64,000 bases of DNA, from positions 35,971,708 to 36,035,707 of the forward strand of contig JAOANR010000001.1 of assembly GCA_030278955.1 (NCBI GenBank), written 5' to 3'. The notes below the pieces were generated by a model. That model was not told the origin of the DNA, made no database searches, and worked only from the letters and a program-made list of their open reading frames with translations. Position 1 is the first letter of the stretch; each line of letters begins with the position of its first letter. The position numbers and the translations under genes were made by a program. Of the stretch, positions 45,567 to 55,626 are shown in pieces. The DNA is from Hygrophila difformis. Lineage: Eukaryota; Streptophyta; Magnoliopsida; Lamiales; Acanthaceae.

Positions 45567-46448
45567 TGCCATGGATCGATTGCTTGTCTAAGTTGGTCAC
45601 CGGATGAACAAGAACACAAAATAAAGAAAAAATAAAAGGATAGGGGAATTTTTGGAAGAAGGGGACTAAGTAAATCCAAGGGAAGTGAGATTTACCCAAG
45701 ACAAATGGATTTCATGAGTGCATCTTCCAATAAGGCCATTGAAGCAAATTCCAATCTTCAATGGTGTGGGTGAACCTAGGGTTTACTCACAAAGTGTTGA
45801 GAACCAAGTGTTGGCTCTCAAGAGAGAAAAGTGACTTTGATTCAATGAAATGAGTTGTTCAAAAATATCAAAGTGGTTACAAATTCTTGGGGACCTCATA
45901 TATATAGAGGAAGCCCATAAAACTAGATTAAACAACCCTAGCAATGTTTTCAACAAACTGGATACAAGGAAATAGTAAACTGGATAAGCTTTGTCGCTAA
46001 GAGGGTCGTGTCGCGAAGCAAGGCACCGCGACAGGGGTTCTTCTGGCTCGAGCCTTCTCCTTGTGGCGCTAGGCATACTTGGTCGCGATGCTGGACTGTG
46101 TCGCGGAAGGGACTTGTCGCGGAAGGGGGTTTTGTCGCGGAAGGGGGTTCCGCGACAAAGTTGTTCCGCGACCAGGTCTCTCTCTCTATCTTGTTCTCTC
46201 TCCTTGTCGCTAGAGGGGGTTCCGCGACAAAGTGGTAACTCCGCGACAAAGGTAACTCCGCGACAAAGTGGTACTCCGCGACAAAGGTAACTCCGCGACA
46301 AAGTGGTACTCCGCGACAAAGTGGTAACTCCGCGACAAAGGGGCTTGTTCCGCGACAGATGAAGAAATTCCTCCAACTTTCATCCGAATGGGGCCCACTG
46401 AGTCCGGCGACACTGTTCCGACGTTGACCGGTCGTTGACCGGTGCCGG
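45567..46448 (-). repeat. 3' LTR of K, U5 to mid-U3 part
   Basis: TGCCATGGATCG at 45567, TATA at 45907-45898, TCGCGG array 45990-46365, then CCGG-rich sequence until L begins at 46449. Continues at 55230; total about 1274 bp without L. Confidence 0.92.
45990..46365. repeat. U3 array of K, 3' LTR
   Basis: TCCGCGACAAAG(TGG)TAAC units, about 12 copies, some inverted (TTGTCGCGGAAG). Confidence 0.86.
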
Positions 46449-47357
46449 TGCCATGGATCGAGGATTGGATACGATTTACAAACAAGAACAAGATGAACAA
46501 AAATAAAAGGATAGGGAGATACCCTTTTGGAAAACACAACTTTGGATTCCACTAACTCGATAGCTTCATGTAATCCCTCAATCGTTAATCCTTGGGGTGT
46601 CAATACAATCAAGCACTCTCAATACTTGAAGGGAACCCAACCAAGATGGAGGAATTCATATGACCTTTCAAACAAAGAAAATACACTCTCCAAGTGTTCA
46701 ACAATTTAATTCATTTCAAAGGTGAAAATGAGGCAAGGTTGGGAAGGACCTATTTATAGGTGTCCCATAACACAAGTGTTTAAACAACCCTAAACTAGAA
46801 AAAAAACAAACAAGGGAAATAACAAGAAACCCTAAAGCTACTTTGTCCCTAAAAGGGTTTTGTCGCGATCCAAGGGCTTGGTCGCGATACCGGCCTCCGC
46901 GACAGGGGGGGGGGGGCTTCCGCGACAAGGGATTCCGCGACAAAGGCTCCTCTTCCGCGACAAGGGACTTCCGCGACAAAGGGGCTTCCGCGACAAAGTC
47001 TTCCGCGACAAAGGGCTTCCGCGACAAAGGCTTCCGCGACAAAGACTCCTCTTCCGCGACAAGGGACTTCCGCGACAAAGGGCTTCTTCCGCGACAAAGG
47101 CTTCCGCGACAAGGGCTCCTCTTCCGCGACAAAGGCTCCTCTAGCGACAGGGGGCGGTGGTTCGCGACTCAGCTTGCTCTATCTGAATTAGTAGCTTTAG
47201 TCCCATCTTCCCTGCTTTAGCTTTCAACAGCTCCTCTTCAAAATTCCGGTTCAGCAGCTCAGCAACTCTGGTTGTAAACTTCCTAGTCCGCTGCTGGGAT
47301 ACCGGTCCGTCAGGAAATGCGGGGATCAACAGTGCTCTTGTTCCGGCTTCCATGCCA
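46449..47357 (-). repeat. 3' LTR of element L (909 bp)
   Basis: TGCCATGGATCG at 46449, CTTCCATGCCA at 47357. Coding tail 47357-47141, CCGCGACAA array 46857-47155, TATAAATA (minus) at 46758-46751. Confidence 0.95.
46857..47155. repeat. U3 array of L, 3' LTR
   Basis: About 14 CTTCCGCGACAAAGG units, 14-20 bp apart; overlaps the end of the coding tail. A run of ten G sits at 46907-46916. Confidence 0.88.
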
Positions 47358-50300
47358 TCCCCACCCCCTTGGGGAGGTTGATCCATCAACCGACCATGAT
47401 CTTCCTCATCTCTCTCGAACAGAGTCAGATCTGCAACATTAAAGACAGGATTAATATGACCGTATTCTTCAGATAATTGTAGTTTATACGCATTATTATT
47501 AATCCGTTCTAAAATTTTAAATGGCCCATCTCCTCGCGGAGATAACTTGTTGCGTCGGCTTGCAGGAAACCGTTCTTTCTTCCAGTTGAGCCAGACCCAA
47601 TCCCCGGGGTTCAATTTCAGCTCCTTCCTCCCGCGGTTGTTGTACTTGGCGTAGCCCTCGGCAGCCTTGGTCAGACTGTCCCTGACGTCCTTGTGCATCT
47701 CCTTGATTGCATTTGCCCTGTTTCTGCCATTGATATTAAGATGCTCATTGCGAGGCAATGGCAGCAAGTCAAGTGGCGTTAGTGGGTTAAACCCGTACAC
47801 AATCTCAAATGGTGACATGTGTGTGGCACTGTGTACGTGTCTATTATAGGCAAATTCAATATAAGGTAAGCATTCATCCCAGCTCTTGCTACTCGAAGCA
47901 GTAATGATTCTAAGTAAATTACCCAGAACTCGGTTTACCGCTTCGGTCTGTCCGTCTGTCTGAGGATGATAGGCAGTGGAGAATAACAGTCTTGTTCCGA
48001 TTTCAGCCCATAGGGATTTCCAGAAATAACTTACAAACTTCGCATCTCTGTCTGAGACAATAGTCCTTGGGACGCCATGTAGTCTTACAACCTCTTTGAA
48101 GAATATCTTAGCGACATGGTGCGCATCATTGGTCTTGGCGCAGGGTATGAAATGTGCCATTTTGGAGAACCGGTCAACTACCACAAAAATTGAATCCTTT
48201 GCCCGAGCAGTGCGGGGCAACCCCAAAACGAAGTCCATAGATAAATCGATCCATGGGCCCTCGGGTACGGGCAATGCTTGATAAAGTCCATGTGGTTTGG
48301 CTGTCGACTTGGCCCTCAAACAGGTGATGCACTTGTTGATGAAGTCAGCAACTTGCTTTTCCATCCCCGGCCAATGAAAACGTTCTGCTAATATGTTCAT
48401 TGTAGCAATTCTCCCAAAGTGACCCATCATGTCGCCTGAATGCGCTTCAGTAATCAAAAATTCCCTGACAGATCCCTTTGGTATGCACAGCTTGTTTCCA
48501 TAGTAGAGAAAACCATTTAATTGAGAGAATTCCTTGAAGGCTATTTTCTCGGTTTTCTTGTAGATTTCTCCAAAATCTTTATCTTGAGCATACAAGTCCT
48601 TTATATGCTCGAAACCTATCAGATGTGTAGTAGCAAATGCAGCGAGATTTAATCTTCGCGAGAGGGCATCTGCTACCACATTGTCCTTACCCTTCTTGTA
48701 GCAGATCACGTACGGAAATGATTCTATGAAAGAACTCCATCTGGCATGTCTGGCATTTTTCAATTGTCCTTGCCCTCTGATGTGTTTCAGTGTCTCGTGA
48801 TCTGTGTGGATAATAAACTCGCGCCCTCGCAGATAATGTTGCCAAATCCGCATTGCTTGTACCACAGCATATAATTCCTTATCATATGTGGAGTAGTTCA
48901 ATTGAGCTCCTCCGAATTTTTCACTGTGATAGGCAATTGGCCGTCCATTTTGCAACAATACCGCGCCCATGCCAGTCCCGGATGCATCACATTCGATCTC
49001 AAAAGGAAGATCGAAATTGGGAAGTGCCAGCACTGGCGCATGGGTGAGCTTTTCCTTCAACTCATCAAATGACTTCTGCTCCTTTAGTCCCCATTTGAAC
49101 TGTAAACTCTTCTTTAGCAGAGAGGTCATTGGTGCGGCGATCACACTGAATTGCGGCACAAATCTTCGAAAGAACCCGCACATGCCCAAAAATCTTCGAA
49201 CTTCATTGACGTTGGTTGGTGGTGTCCACTCAGAAATAGCTTTGATTTTGGAATCATCCACCTTCAGTCCGTTCCCTCCAACGACAAATCCTAAAAAGGT
49301 AACTTCGGGCACGTGGAAGGTGCACTTCTCGAAATTGGCATAAAGCTCAGCTTTTCTCAGCTTTATGATCACCTGCACAACATGTTTCACATGATCAGAT
49401 TCGTTGTGGCTATAGATAAGGATATCATCAAAATACACAACGACAAATTTTCCCATAAACTCCCTTAGAGTTTCATTCATTAGCCTCATAAAAGTAGATG
49501 GAGCGTTTGTGAGGCCGAAGGGCATCACAAGCCACTCATACAGCCCAAACTTCGTCTTGAATGCCGTTTTCCATTCGTCTCCCGGCTGCATGCGTATCTG
49601 GTGATATCCGCTCTTCAGATCTATTTTGGTGAATATACTCGCTCCACCCAGCTCATCGAGCATGTCATCTAATCGTGGGATCGGATGGCGGTATTTGATT
49701 GTGATAGCGTTGACAGCTCTGCAGTCGACACACATCCTCCACGTTCCGTTCTTCTTCGGTACCAGCAATACGGGCACTGCACATGGAGACAGGCTCTCCC
49801 GAACCCAACCCTTGTCCAACAACTCTTGAACTTGTTTCTGGACCTCCTTAGTTTCATCTGGGTTCATGCGGTAGGCAGGCCGATTTGGAATCGATGCTCC
49901 TGGTACGAAGTCGATCTTATGCTCCACACCTCTCAAAGGTGGTAACCCTGCTGGTAGTTCTTCCGGAAAAACATCCATATTGTCCTCCAACATCCTGCGG
50001 AAATTGTCAGGCACATTAAGTGTAGCAGGAGAGTTCTTAGAATTTTCTTCCACAGGTTTAACAAAGGCTAGGAAACAGTGACCTGGTGAGGGTGCATCTT
50101 CGATTGCTGCTTCCAACTCTTGCTTCGTGAATAATAAGCATCGTTCTGAACCTGTAACAAGTAAAGGAGATTGATTAGAATTGTCAGGAGTTATCATAAT
50201 TCCTTTACCTCTTTGCTTTCTTTTGAACTCTTCTTCTTCCTTCCGGATGTTTTCCATTAAGTTGCGATGATCAATCTTCACAGTTTTCGGGGGTAGTGAC

Positions 50301-52330
50301 TTCATTAGAATTCGGCTTTGTCCGTCTCGGAATGAGAGATCATTTTCTGTACCGCGGTATATAGCCCGTTTATCATACATCCATGGTCGGCCTAGTAAGA
50401 TGTGACATGCCGTCATGGGAACTACATCACAAAGTATCTCTTCAGAGTAGGGTCCAATGGTAACTGGTACCCTTGCCTGCTTGGCTACTTTAGTAGTTCC
50501 ACTCTCACTCATCCAATGGAGTTGATATGGCTTCGCATGGTCTTGCATTGGTATACCTAACCTGCGCACAGTGTAGAGACTCACAGCATTAACACAGCTA
50601 CCATTATCTACAATTAATGAGGCAATATTGCCTTTAAGTTTACAATGGTAGTGGAACAGATTCTCCCTTTGTTCAGGTGAGCTGCTGTTGGTAGACTCTT
50701 CTCCTTTATCGGCATTGAGTGCTCTCATTACTATGAAATTTGTCACGTACTCTTCCTCGTTTCCTTCCAAGACTACTCGACTCAGATCGCCTTCGTCTGG
50801 ATATTGATCATCATCTTCGACATTTGGCTCTTCATGCTCAGCTCCTTCTTCCTCGTCATCAGAATCAACTTCTCTCCAAATCCCTGATTCGATCATGACC
50901 ATTCGCCTTTCTCTCTTTGGGCAATCTCGGGAGTAATGACCCTTTTGTCCACATTTGAAACAGGTGACGTCTTTGATGTCCTTTCTGGGCTTATCCCGAT
51001 CGTCCTTCCTGTATCTGTAGGGGTCCTTGAAGTCCTTTCCCATGTCAAAGGCTTTGGGCCTATTGGGCCTGTCGTCCTTTTGCGCATTGGGCTTCCCGTA
51101 TCTGTCAGTTGGCTTAGAAGGCTGTTCGTTTGGTCTGGTCGTCCAATACTTGGTACTGTTGGAGATGATAGTCGATTTGACGGGTCTGTCCCTCAGTTGA
51201 CGGTCAATCTCAATGGCTAATTGAACCAGATGTTCTAGCCCAGTGTATTCTCTTAACTTGATCTCAGCAAGTACTTCTCGTCTCAATCCTCTCTTGAACC
51301 TCGCCATCAGTAGCGGTTCGTCTTCATTCATCTGCGCTCTCATCATGAGGCGTTCCAGTTCTTTGTAGTACTCATCGGCAGTCCTGTTGCCCTGCACACA
51401 AAAATTAACTTTTAGATATAGTTCATCGAAGTAACTACTTGGAACAAACCTCTTTTCCATCGCATGCATCAACTGAGCCCAAGTGGCAATGGCTGGCGTT
51501 CCCATCCTTTGAGTATCGCGCTGTAACTTCTGCCACCATTGTAATGCATAGTCCTTGAATTCACATACAGCTAATTGGATCTTTGTGAATTCATTATATT
51601 GTTGACAGTCATAGATTAATTCAATGGACTGTCTCCAATCAATAAATTCCTCTGGATCACTTGTTCCTTTGAACGCTGGTATGGTGAATTTAATTCCTCG
51701 CAGATCAGCTTCCATTCTGTTCTGTTCGGCATGCGCTCGAGGCGTGCGATCTTCTTCAAATTCGTCCTCGAGATGTACTACTGGAGGTGGGTTCATGTCT
51801 AGCCTCTGCCGCGGTGGATGATGCACCGGCGGTCTAGGAATGGTTGCGGCTGGTGCCGGTGGAGGAGGTGGAGGCATTTGGGCTGGAATATTTGTTGGCA
51901 CTGAAGGACGAGGTGGGGTCGGAGCTGGAGCCCTTGGACCACGTGGACCTTGTCGTCTGTCATACGTCCCAAAGTGCAATCCTTGCTCCTCGATGGCAGT
52001 TTCGGCCTCTTCCATATCTGATCGATTGACTCCGCTTGTGCTACCCGGGGTATTAGTCGGTGGTGAAGGTGTAGGCTGCAAGGCTTCTTCGATCCTTCGA
52101 TCCACTTGTTGTAGAACTTGAGTCTGTAATGCCTTTACCCATAAAGCATCGCCTCTCGTCACCTCGGTAGACAGAGTGTCCAAACGCTGAGTAATCTCAG
52201 TGACTCGGGTAGCATTATCAGCTATGTCCTTGCGCATTGGCTCTAGATCAGTTCTCCGAGCAGTGGTCTCGGCTAGGGACTGGATGGCGGCCATGAGTTG
52301 GTCAAATCGTTGTTCAATATTTCCTGCCAT
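47141..52330 (-). CDS. gag-pol: Element L gag-pol polyprotein, intact, 1729 aa
   Basis: Starts MAGNIEQRFDQLMAAIQSLA. Gag: helical N-terminus, proline-rich linker (about 130-200), capsid (EFIDWRQSIELIYDCQQ, GNRTADEYYKELERL), CCHC CFKCGQKGHYSRDC at 457-470. Protease LIVDNGSC with Asp 575. Reverse transcriptase about 790-1060 with YFDD at 966-969. RNase H about 1100-1230 (ECDASGTG, Asp 1115; [13 protein letters not shown]). Integrase zinc finger ending CITC (first Cys 1334), catalytic Asp 1366, Asp 1427, Glu 1463, which fits D,D35E. Then NVADLTLFE, PPQGGGD over the polypurine tract, and from about residue 1658 an LTR-encoded tail with DGPVSQQRTRKF. I see no canonical chromodomain. All catalytic residues are present, so an active product is plausible. 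Confidence 0.97.
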   Translation of the reverse strand: MAGNIEQRFDQLMAAIQSLAETTARRTDLEPMRKDIADNATRVTEITQRLDTLSTEVTRGDALWVKALQTQVLQQVDRRIEEALQPTPSPPTNTPGSTSGVNRSDMEEAETAIEEQGLHFGTYDRRQGPRGPRAPAPTPPRPSVPTNIPAQMPPPPPPAPAATIPRPPVHHPPRQRLDMNPPPVVHLEDEFEEDRTPRAHAEQNRMEADLRGIKFTIPAFKGTSDPEEFIDWRQSIELIYDCQQYNEFTKIQLAVCEFKDYALQWWQKLQRDTQRMGTPAIATWAQLMHAMEKRFVPSSYFDELYLKVNFCVQGNRTADEYYKELERLMMRAQMNEDEPLLMARFKRGLRREVLAEIKLREYTGLEHLVQLAIEIDRQLRDRPVKSTIISNSTKYWTTRPNEQPSKPTDRYGKPNAQKDDRPNRPKAFDMGKDFKDPYRYRKDDRDKPRKDIKDVTCFKCGQKGHYSRDCPKRERRMVMIESGIWREVDSDDEEEGAEHEEPNVEDDDQYPDEGDLSRVVLEGNEEEYVTNFIVMRALNADKGEESTNSSSPEQRENLFHYHCKLKGNIASLIVDNGSCVNAVSLYTVRRLGIPMQDHAKPYQLHWMSESGTTKVAKQARVPVTIGPYSEEILCDVVPMTACHILLGRPWMYDKRAIYRGTENDLSFRDGQSRILMKSLPPKTVKIDHRNLMENIRKEEEEFKRKQRGKGIMITPDNSNQSPLLVTGSERCLLFTKQELEAAIEDAPSPGHCFLAFVKPVEENSKNSPATLNVPDNFRRMLEDNMDVFPEELPAGLPPLRGVEHKIDFVPGASIPNRPAYRMNPDETKEVQKQVQELLDKGWVRESLSPCAVPVLLVPKKNGTWRMCVDCRAVNAITIKYRHPIPRLDDMLDELGGASIFTKIDLKSGYHQIRMQPGDEWKTAFKTKFGLYEWLVMPFGLTNAPSTFMRLMNETLREFMGKFVVVYFDDILIYSHNESDHVKHVVQVIIKLRKAELYANFEKCTFHVPEVTFLGFVVGGNGLKVDDSKIKAISEWTPPTNVNEVRRFLGMCGFFRRFVPQFSVIAAPMTSLLKKSLQFKWGLKEQKSFDELKEKLTHAPVLALPNFDLPFEIECDASGTGMGAVLLQNGRPIAYHSEKFGGAQLNYSTYDKELYAVVQAMRIWQHYLRGREFIIHTDHETLKHIRGQGQLKNARHARWSSFIESFPYVICYKKGKDNVVADALSRRLNLAAFATTHLIGFEHIKDLYAQDKDFGEIYKKTEKIAFKEFSQLNGFLYYGNKLCIPKGSVREFLITEAHSGDMMGHFGRIATMNILAERFHWPGMEKQVADFINKCITCLRAKSTAKPHGLYQALPVPEGPWIDLSMDFVLGLPRTARAKDSIFVVVDRFSKMAHFIPCAKTNDAHHVAKIFFKEVVRLHGVPRTIVSDRDAKFVSYFWKSLWAEIGTRLLFSTAYHPQTDGQTEAVNRVLGNLLRIITASSSKSWDECLPYIEFAYNRHVHSATHMSPFEIVYGFNPLTPLDLLPLPRNEHLNINGRNRANAIKEMHKDVRDSLTKAAEGYAKYNNRGRKELKLNPGDWVWLNWKKERFPASRRNKLSPRGDGPFKILERINNNAYKLQLSEEYGHINPVFNVADLTLFERDEEDHGRLMDQPPQGGGDGMEAGTRALLIPAFPDGPVSQQRTRKFTTRVAELLNRNFEEELLKAKAGKMGLKLLIQIEQAESRTTAPCR
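47358..47374 (-). other. Polypurine tract of L
   Basis: Element sense CCCCAAGGGGGTGGGGA then TGGCATGG. Confidence 0.87.
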
Positions 52331-53980
52331 TTCAGATCAGAAACAAAGAAAAACTAGATATATGTATAATGGGTTAGAAGAAATCAACTGAAATATGTAG
52401 AGTGATCTCGCAACTGTATCTCTCTCTGTAGGTCCAAATTCTCCACCGGTTGGTTCCTAATAAATCGGATAATGCTCAATCGTATCAACCAACAACAGAG
52501 GGTAAGAGAAATAAAAATATGGGACGCACAGTGCAAGAATCAGAATGCAAAGTCCGACTCAATCAATGAAAAGCACAGATTCTGTGTGTGATTGCAGTGC
52601 ACCAATAACAGTTCGCAAGATTAATCAGCCTGCAAGCAATAAATCCGATTCCTCGCAATTTTAAAGTGTAAAGATAAACCTCACAAAATAAAACACTCGG
52701 AATCACAAATTTATGCCTCACACACAAACCCAATAAATAAATCCAACTGCTGTCAAGCTGCGAGCAAGGGTGGTCCGGTAATTAATTACTGTTGAGGAAC
52801 TCCAATATCTGCAATTGCAGACGGAGCTTCAACTTCTGTGATTTGTGAAATAAATCAGAGGAACGGTGACAAGCACTTATTCCTCGGGGAATTCCACTGT
52901 CAAGTGTTAACACTGACGGAACTTCAACCCGATAGATCGTTCGTGATTTAAAACAGTGAAATCGCACAGTAAATTAAATACCCAATTTAATTTAACCAAT
53001 TGAACAATAAAAATAATTGCCCAATTAATTAAATCAAAATTTTCCCAATTCAATTTCAAAACCCACTTGTTGAATTTTAATATTGGCTTGCTGAAATAAC
53101 ACACTGGCCGGTTCCGTTGCACGACTTGGACAAAATTGAGATGGCGCAATTGGTGGTGGGGCCCGCAGTGGTTTGGAACATTTAATGCAAGGTTGGTACG
53201 GGAATTTTGAATTCCAAAACTTGCCAAATCACAATTGGGGAATTGGAGACCCAAAGCTCTTATGGACGTCCCCTTTCTATTTTCTTCATGCAAGCTTACA
53301 CACTTGTTGGCCTCCCTTCTTGTCTTAATACCAAAATAGGTAATTTTGTGGGGAATTAAATGTGAGCCAAGAAAGTGGTGTACGTCCCTATCTTAGTGCC
53401 AACACTTGTACAACCTTGTCCACCTCAATATTCCGATAACACCCTTGAGAAAAACTTACTTGGATCAAACAAAAAGCATCAAGAACATGGATGAAGATCA
53501 TAAGCAATCCGGATGAACTACTTGAATGTTCTTCAACTTGCTCAAGAACACCTTGAACATTCATACAAACCCTAACCCAAAAATTAAACCAACACTCAAA
53601 AACACTCAACACTCATGAATTAATGCTTGCATAATAACCGATTAAGCATACAAACACCAAATTAATGCATTCACAATCCACAAAGTGAGTAGAGACAACA
53701 AATTCACAAGATTTTCGAGTATGAACTCAAGAACAACAAGAAAACTTCAAATGAGCATATCTCTCACATCCGATGTCCGTTTTTGATGTTCTTTATATGC
53801 AAACCTATGTATTCGACGAGAGGAACAAGATTATGGACTCAGATTTGCAAAAATCCAAACAGAATGGGACCAGAAAATTCGGACAGCAAGCAGAATATTA
53901 TTTCTAGGGTTTTGGAAATGGATTTGAGAAAATTTGGGCAGCATAACCCCTTGGAAATGGATGTTTTATGGTTGCCAAAT

Positions 53981-53993
53981 GGAACGTGGTTCC
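53981..53993 (-). promoter_or_regulatory. Leader hairpin, L copy (GGAAC-CAC-GUUCC)
   Basis: Same stem and loop as D, J and K; about 310 nt from the primer site. Confidence 0.6.
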
Positions 53994-54059
53994 AAATGGG
54001 GAGGTGAAACACAAGATCAAACCCAAGAAAAATGAAGAAAAGTTGTTTTTGGTGAAAAA

Positions 54060-54104
54060 TGACCAAGAACTTCAAAAATTCATAGAAAATTGATCCCTTG
54101 GCCA
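54060..54104 (-). promoter_or_regulatory. Leader long stem, L copy with wobble pair
   Basis: RNA sense UGGCCAAG ... CUUGGUCA: a C to U change in the 3' arm keeps pairing as G-U. Confidence 0.6.
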
Positions 54105-54301
54105 AATCGGAAGAACTTTATATGAATCTCTATGTAATCGACCTACTAAATCCGAATATGAACTCAGAAATCAAAGATTATGGCCTGAGCAAAACGGACC
54201 TGGTGGGCAGAATACTAGAAACCCAAAATTTTTGAGTTTTTTTTTTTTTTTTTTTTTGGAATTTTTGGAGTGAAATGGAAATGGTAAATCGATCCAATCT
54301 A

Positions 54302-54314
54302 GGCTCTGATACCA
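54302..54314 (-). other. Primer binding site of L
   Basis: Complement of GGCTCTGATACCA; initiator-Met type, 5 bp from the 5' LTR. Confidence 0.93.
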
Positions 54315-54621
54315 AGGGATGCCATGGATCGAGGATTGGATACGATTTACAAACAAGAACAAGATGAACAAAAATAAAAGGATAGGGAGATACCCTTTTG
54401 GAAAACACAACTTTGGATTCCACTAACTCGATAGCTTCATGTAATCCCTCAATCGTTAATCCTTGGGGTGTCAATACAATCAAGCACTCTCAATACTTGA
54501 AGGGAACCCAACCAAGATGGAGGAATTCATATGACCTTTCAAACAAAGAAAATACACTCTCCAAGTGTTCAACAATTTAATTCATTTCAAAGGTGAAAAT
54601 GAGGCAAGGTTGGGAAGGACC

Positions 54622-54629
54622 TATTTATA
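54622..54629 (-). promoter_or_regulatory. TATA box of L 5' LTR
   Basis: CTATAAATAG on the minus strand; promoter of the intact element. Confidence 0.72.
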
Positions 54630-54729
54630 GGTGTCCCATAACACAAGTGTTTAAACAACCCTAAACTAGAAAAAAAACAAACAAGGGAAATAACAAGAAA
54701 CCCTAAAGCTACTTTGTCCCTAAAAGGGT

Positions 54730-55023
54730 TTTGTCGCGATCCAAGGGCTTGGTCGCGATACCGGCCTCCGCGACAGGGGGGGGGGGGGGTTCCGCGACAA
54801 GGGATTCCGCGACAAAGGCTCCTCTTCCCCGACAAGGGACTTCCGCGACAAAGGGGCTTCCGCGACAAAGTCTTCCGCGACAAAGGGCTTCCGCGACAAA
54901 GGCTTCCGCGACAAAGACTCCTCTTCCGCGACAAGGGACTTCCGCGACAAAGGGCTTCTTCCGCGACAAAGGCTTCCGCGACAAGGGCTCCTCTTCCGCG
55001 ACAAAGGCTCCTCTAGCGACAGG
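54730..55023. repeat. U3 array of L, 5' LTR
   Basis: Same CCGCGACAA units as at 46857-47155. Confidence 0.88.
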
Positions 55024-55229
55024 GGGCGGTGGTTCGCGACTCAGCTTGCTCTATCTGAATTAGTAGCTTTAGTCCCATCTTCCCTGCTTTAGCTTTCAAC
55101 AGCTCCTCTTCAAAATTCCGGTTCAGCAGCTCAGCAACTCTGGTTGTAAACTTCCTAGTCCGCTGCTGAGATACCGGTCCGTCAGGAAATGCGGGGATCA
55201 ACAGTGCTCTTGTTCCGGCTTCCATGCCA

Positions 55230-55626
55230 GCCGGTGACTTTCCGGCGAAATTCCGACCAACTTCCGGCGACTTTACCGGAGCTCCGGCGAACCTCCGATG
55301 ATGACGGCGGCGACGGCGGCGGCGGCTGTGGGGCCCTCCGTTGACCTCCTTATGCTGTTTTGATCTGTTTGTGCATCTGGAGGTCTCCTTTCTTCCGGAT
55401 TTAGCTGGACGGGGTGGGTCCCAAATTAATGAGACCCGGGCCCTTCCGGTATTCGTCCGCCTGCATCAGCAGCTTCAATTTGGGCTCCTTCTTCGGCTCC
55501 AGTTTATCTGCTTCCTGAAATAAAAATAAAGAGACAGAATTAATAAACTTCTTTATTCGTGCCTTTAAAACCGGCCCTTCCGGGAAATAGGGAATCATGA
55601 TGCCATGTGTCATGACATCCATGTCA
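55230..55626 (-). repeat. 3' LTR of K, U3 start (right of L)
   Basis: Begins with the second GCCGG; ends CATCCATGTCA at 55626 next to K's polypurine tract (55627-55643, CCCCAAGGGGGTGGGGA in element sense). Encodes K's tail to the stop at 55401. Confidence 0.92.

Larger units (their letters stand above)
52331..54319 (-). other. Element L leader
   Basis: No gene. Contains the primer site, eight-pair stem (54060-54104), short hairpin (53981-53993), GGGGTTATGCTGCCC block (about 53936-53951), a 22-T run at 54237-54258, and a gag-proximal block with CAGACGGAGCTTCAACT also related to I and K. Confidence 0.8.
46449..55229 (-). mobile_element. Element L: complete, apparently intact autonomous Ty3/gypsy element (8781 bp)
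   Basis: LTRs of 909 bp (46449-47357) and 910 bp (54320-55229), target duplication GCCGG at 46444-46448 and 55230-55234, primer site, polypurine tract, and one uninterrupted gag-pol frame. The LTRs differ only in a poly-G length and about two or three bases seen by eye. Every part needed for transposition is recognisable. Confidence 0.97.
54320..55229 (-). repeat. 5' LTR of element L (910 bp)
   Basis: Near-identical to the 3' LTR; poly-G run longer (54777-54789), CCCCGAC for CCGCGAC near 54829. Its copy of the coding tail (55225-55013) is not translated from this end. Confidence 0.95.

Noticed and set aside
54013..54258. Poly-T and poly-A runs in leaders as SINE or processed-copy tails
   Set aside because: The runs lie within leaders without flanking duplications or a Pol III promoter; simple tract expansion is enough.
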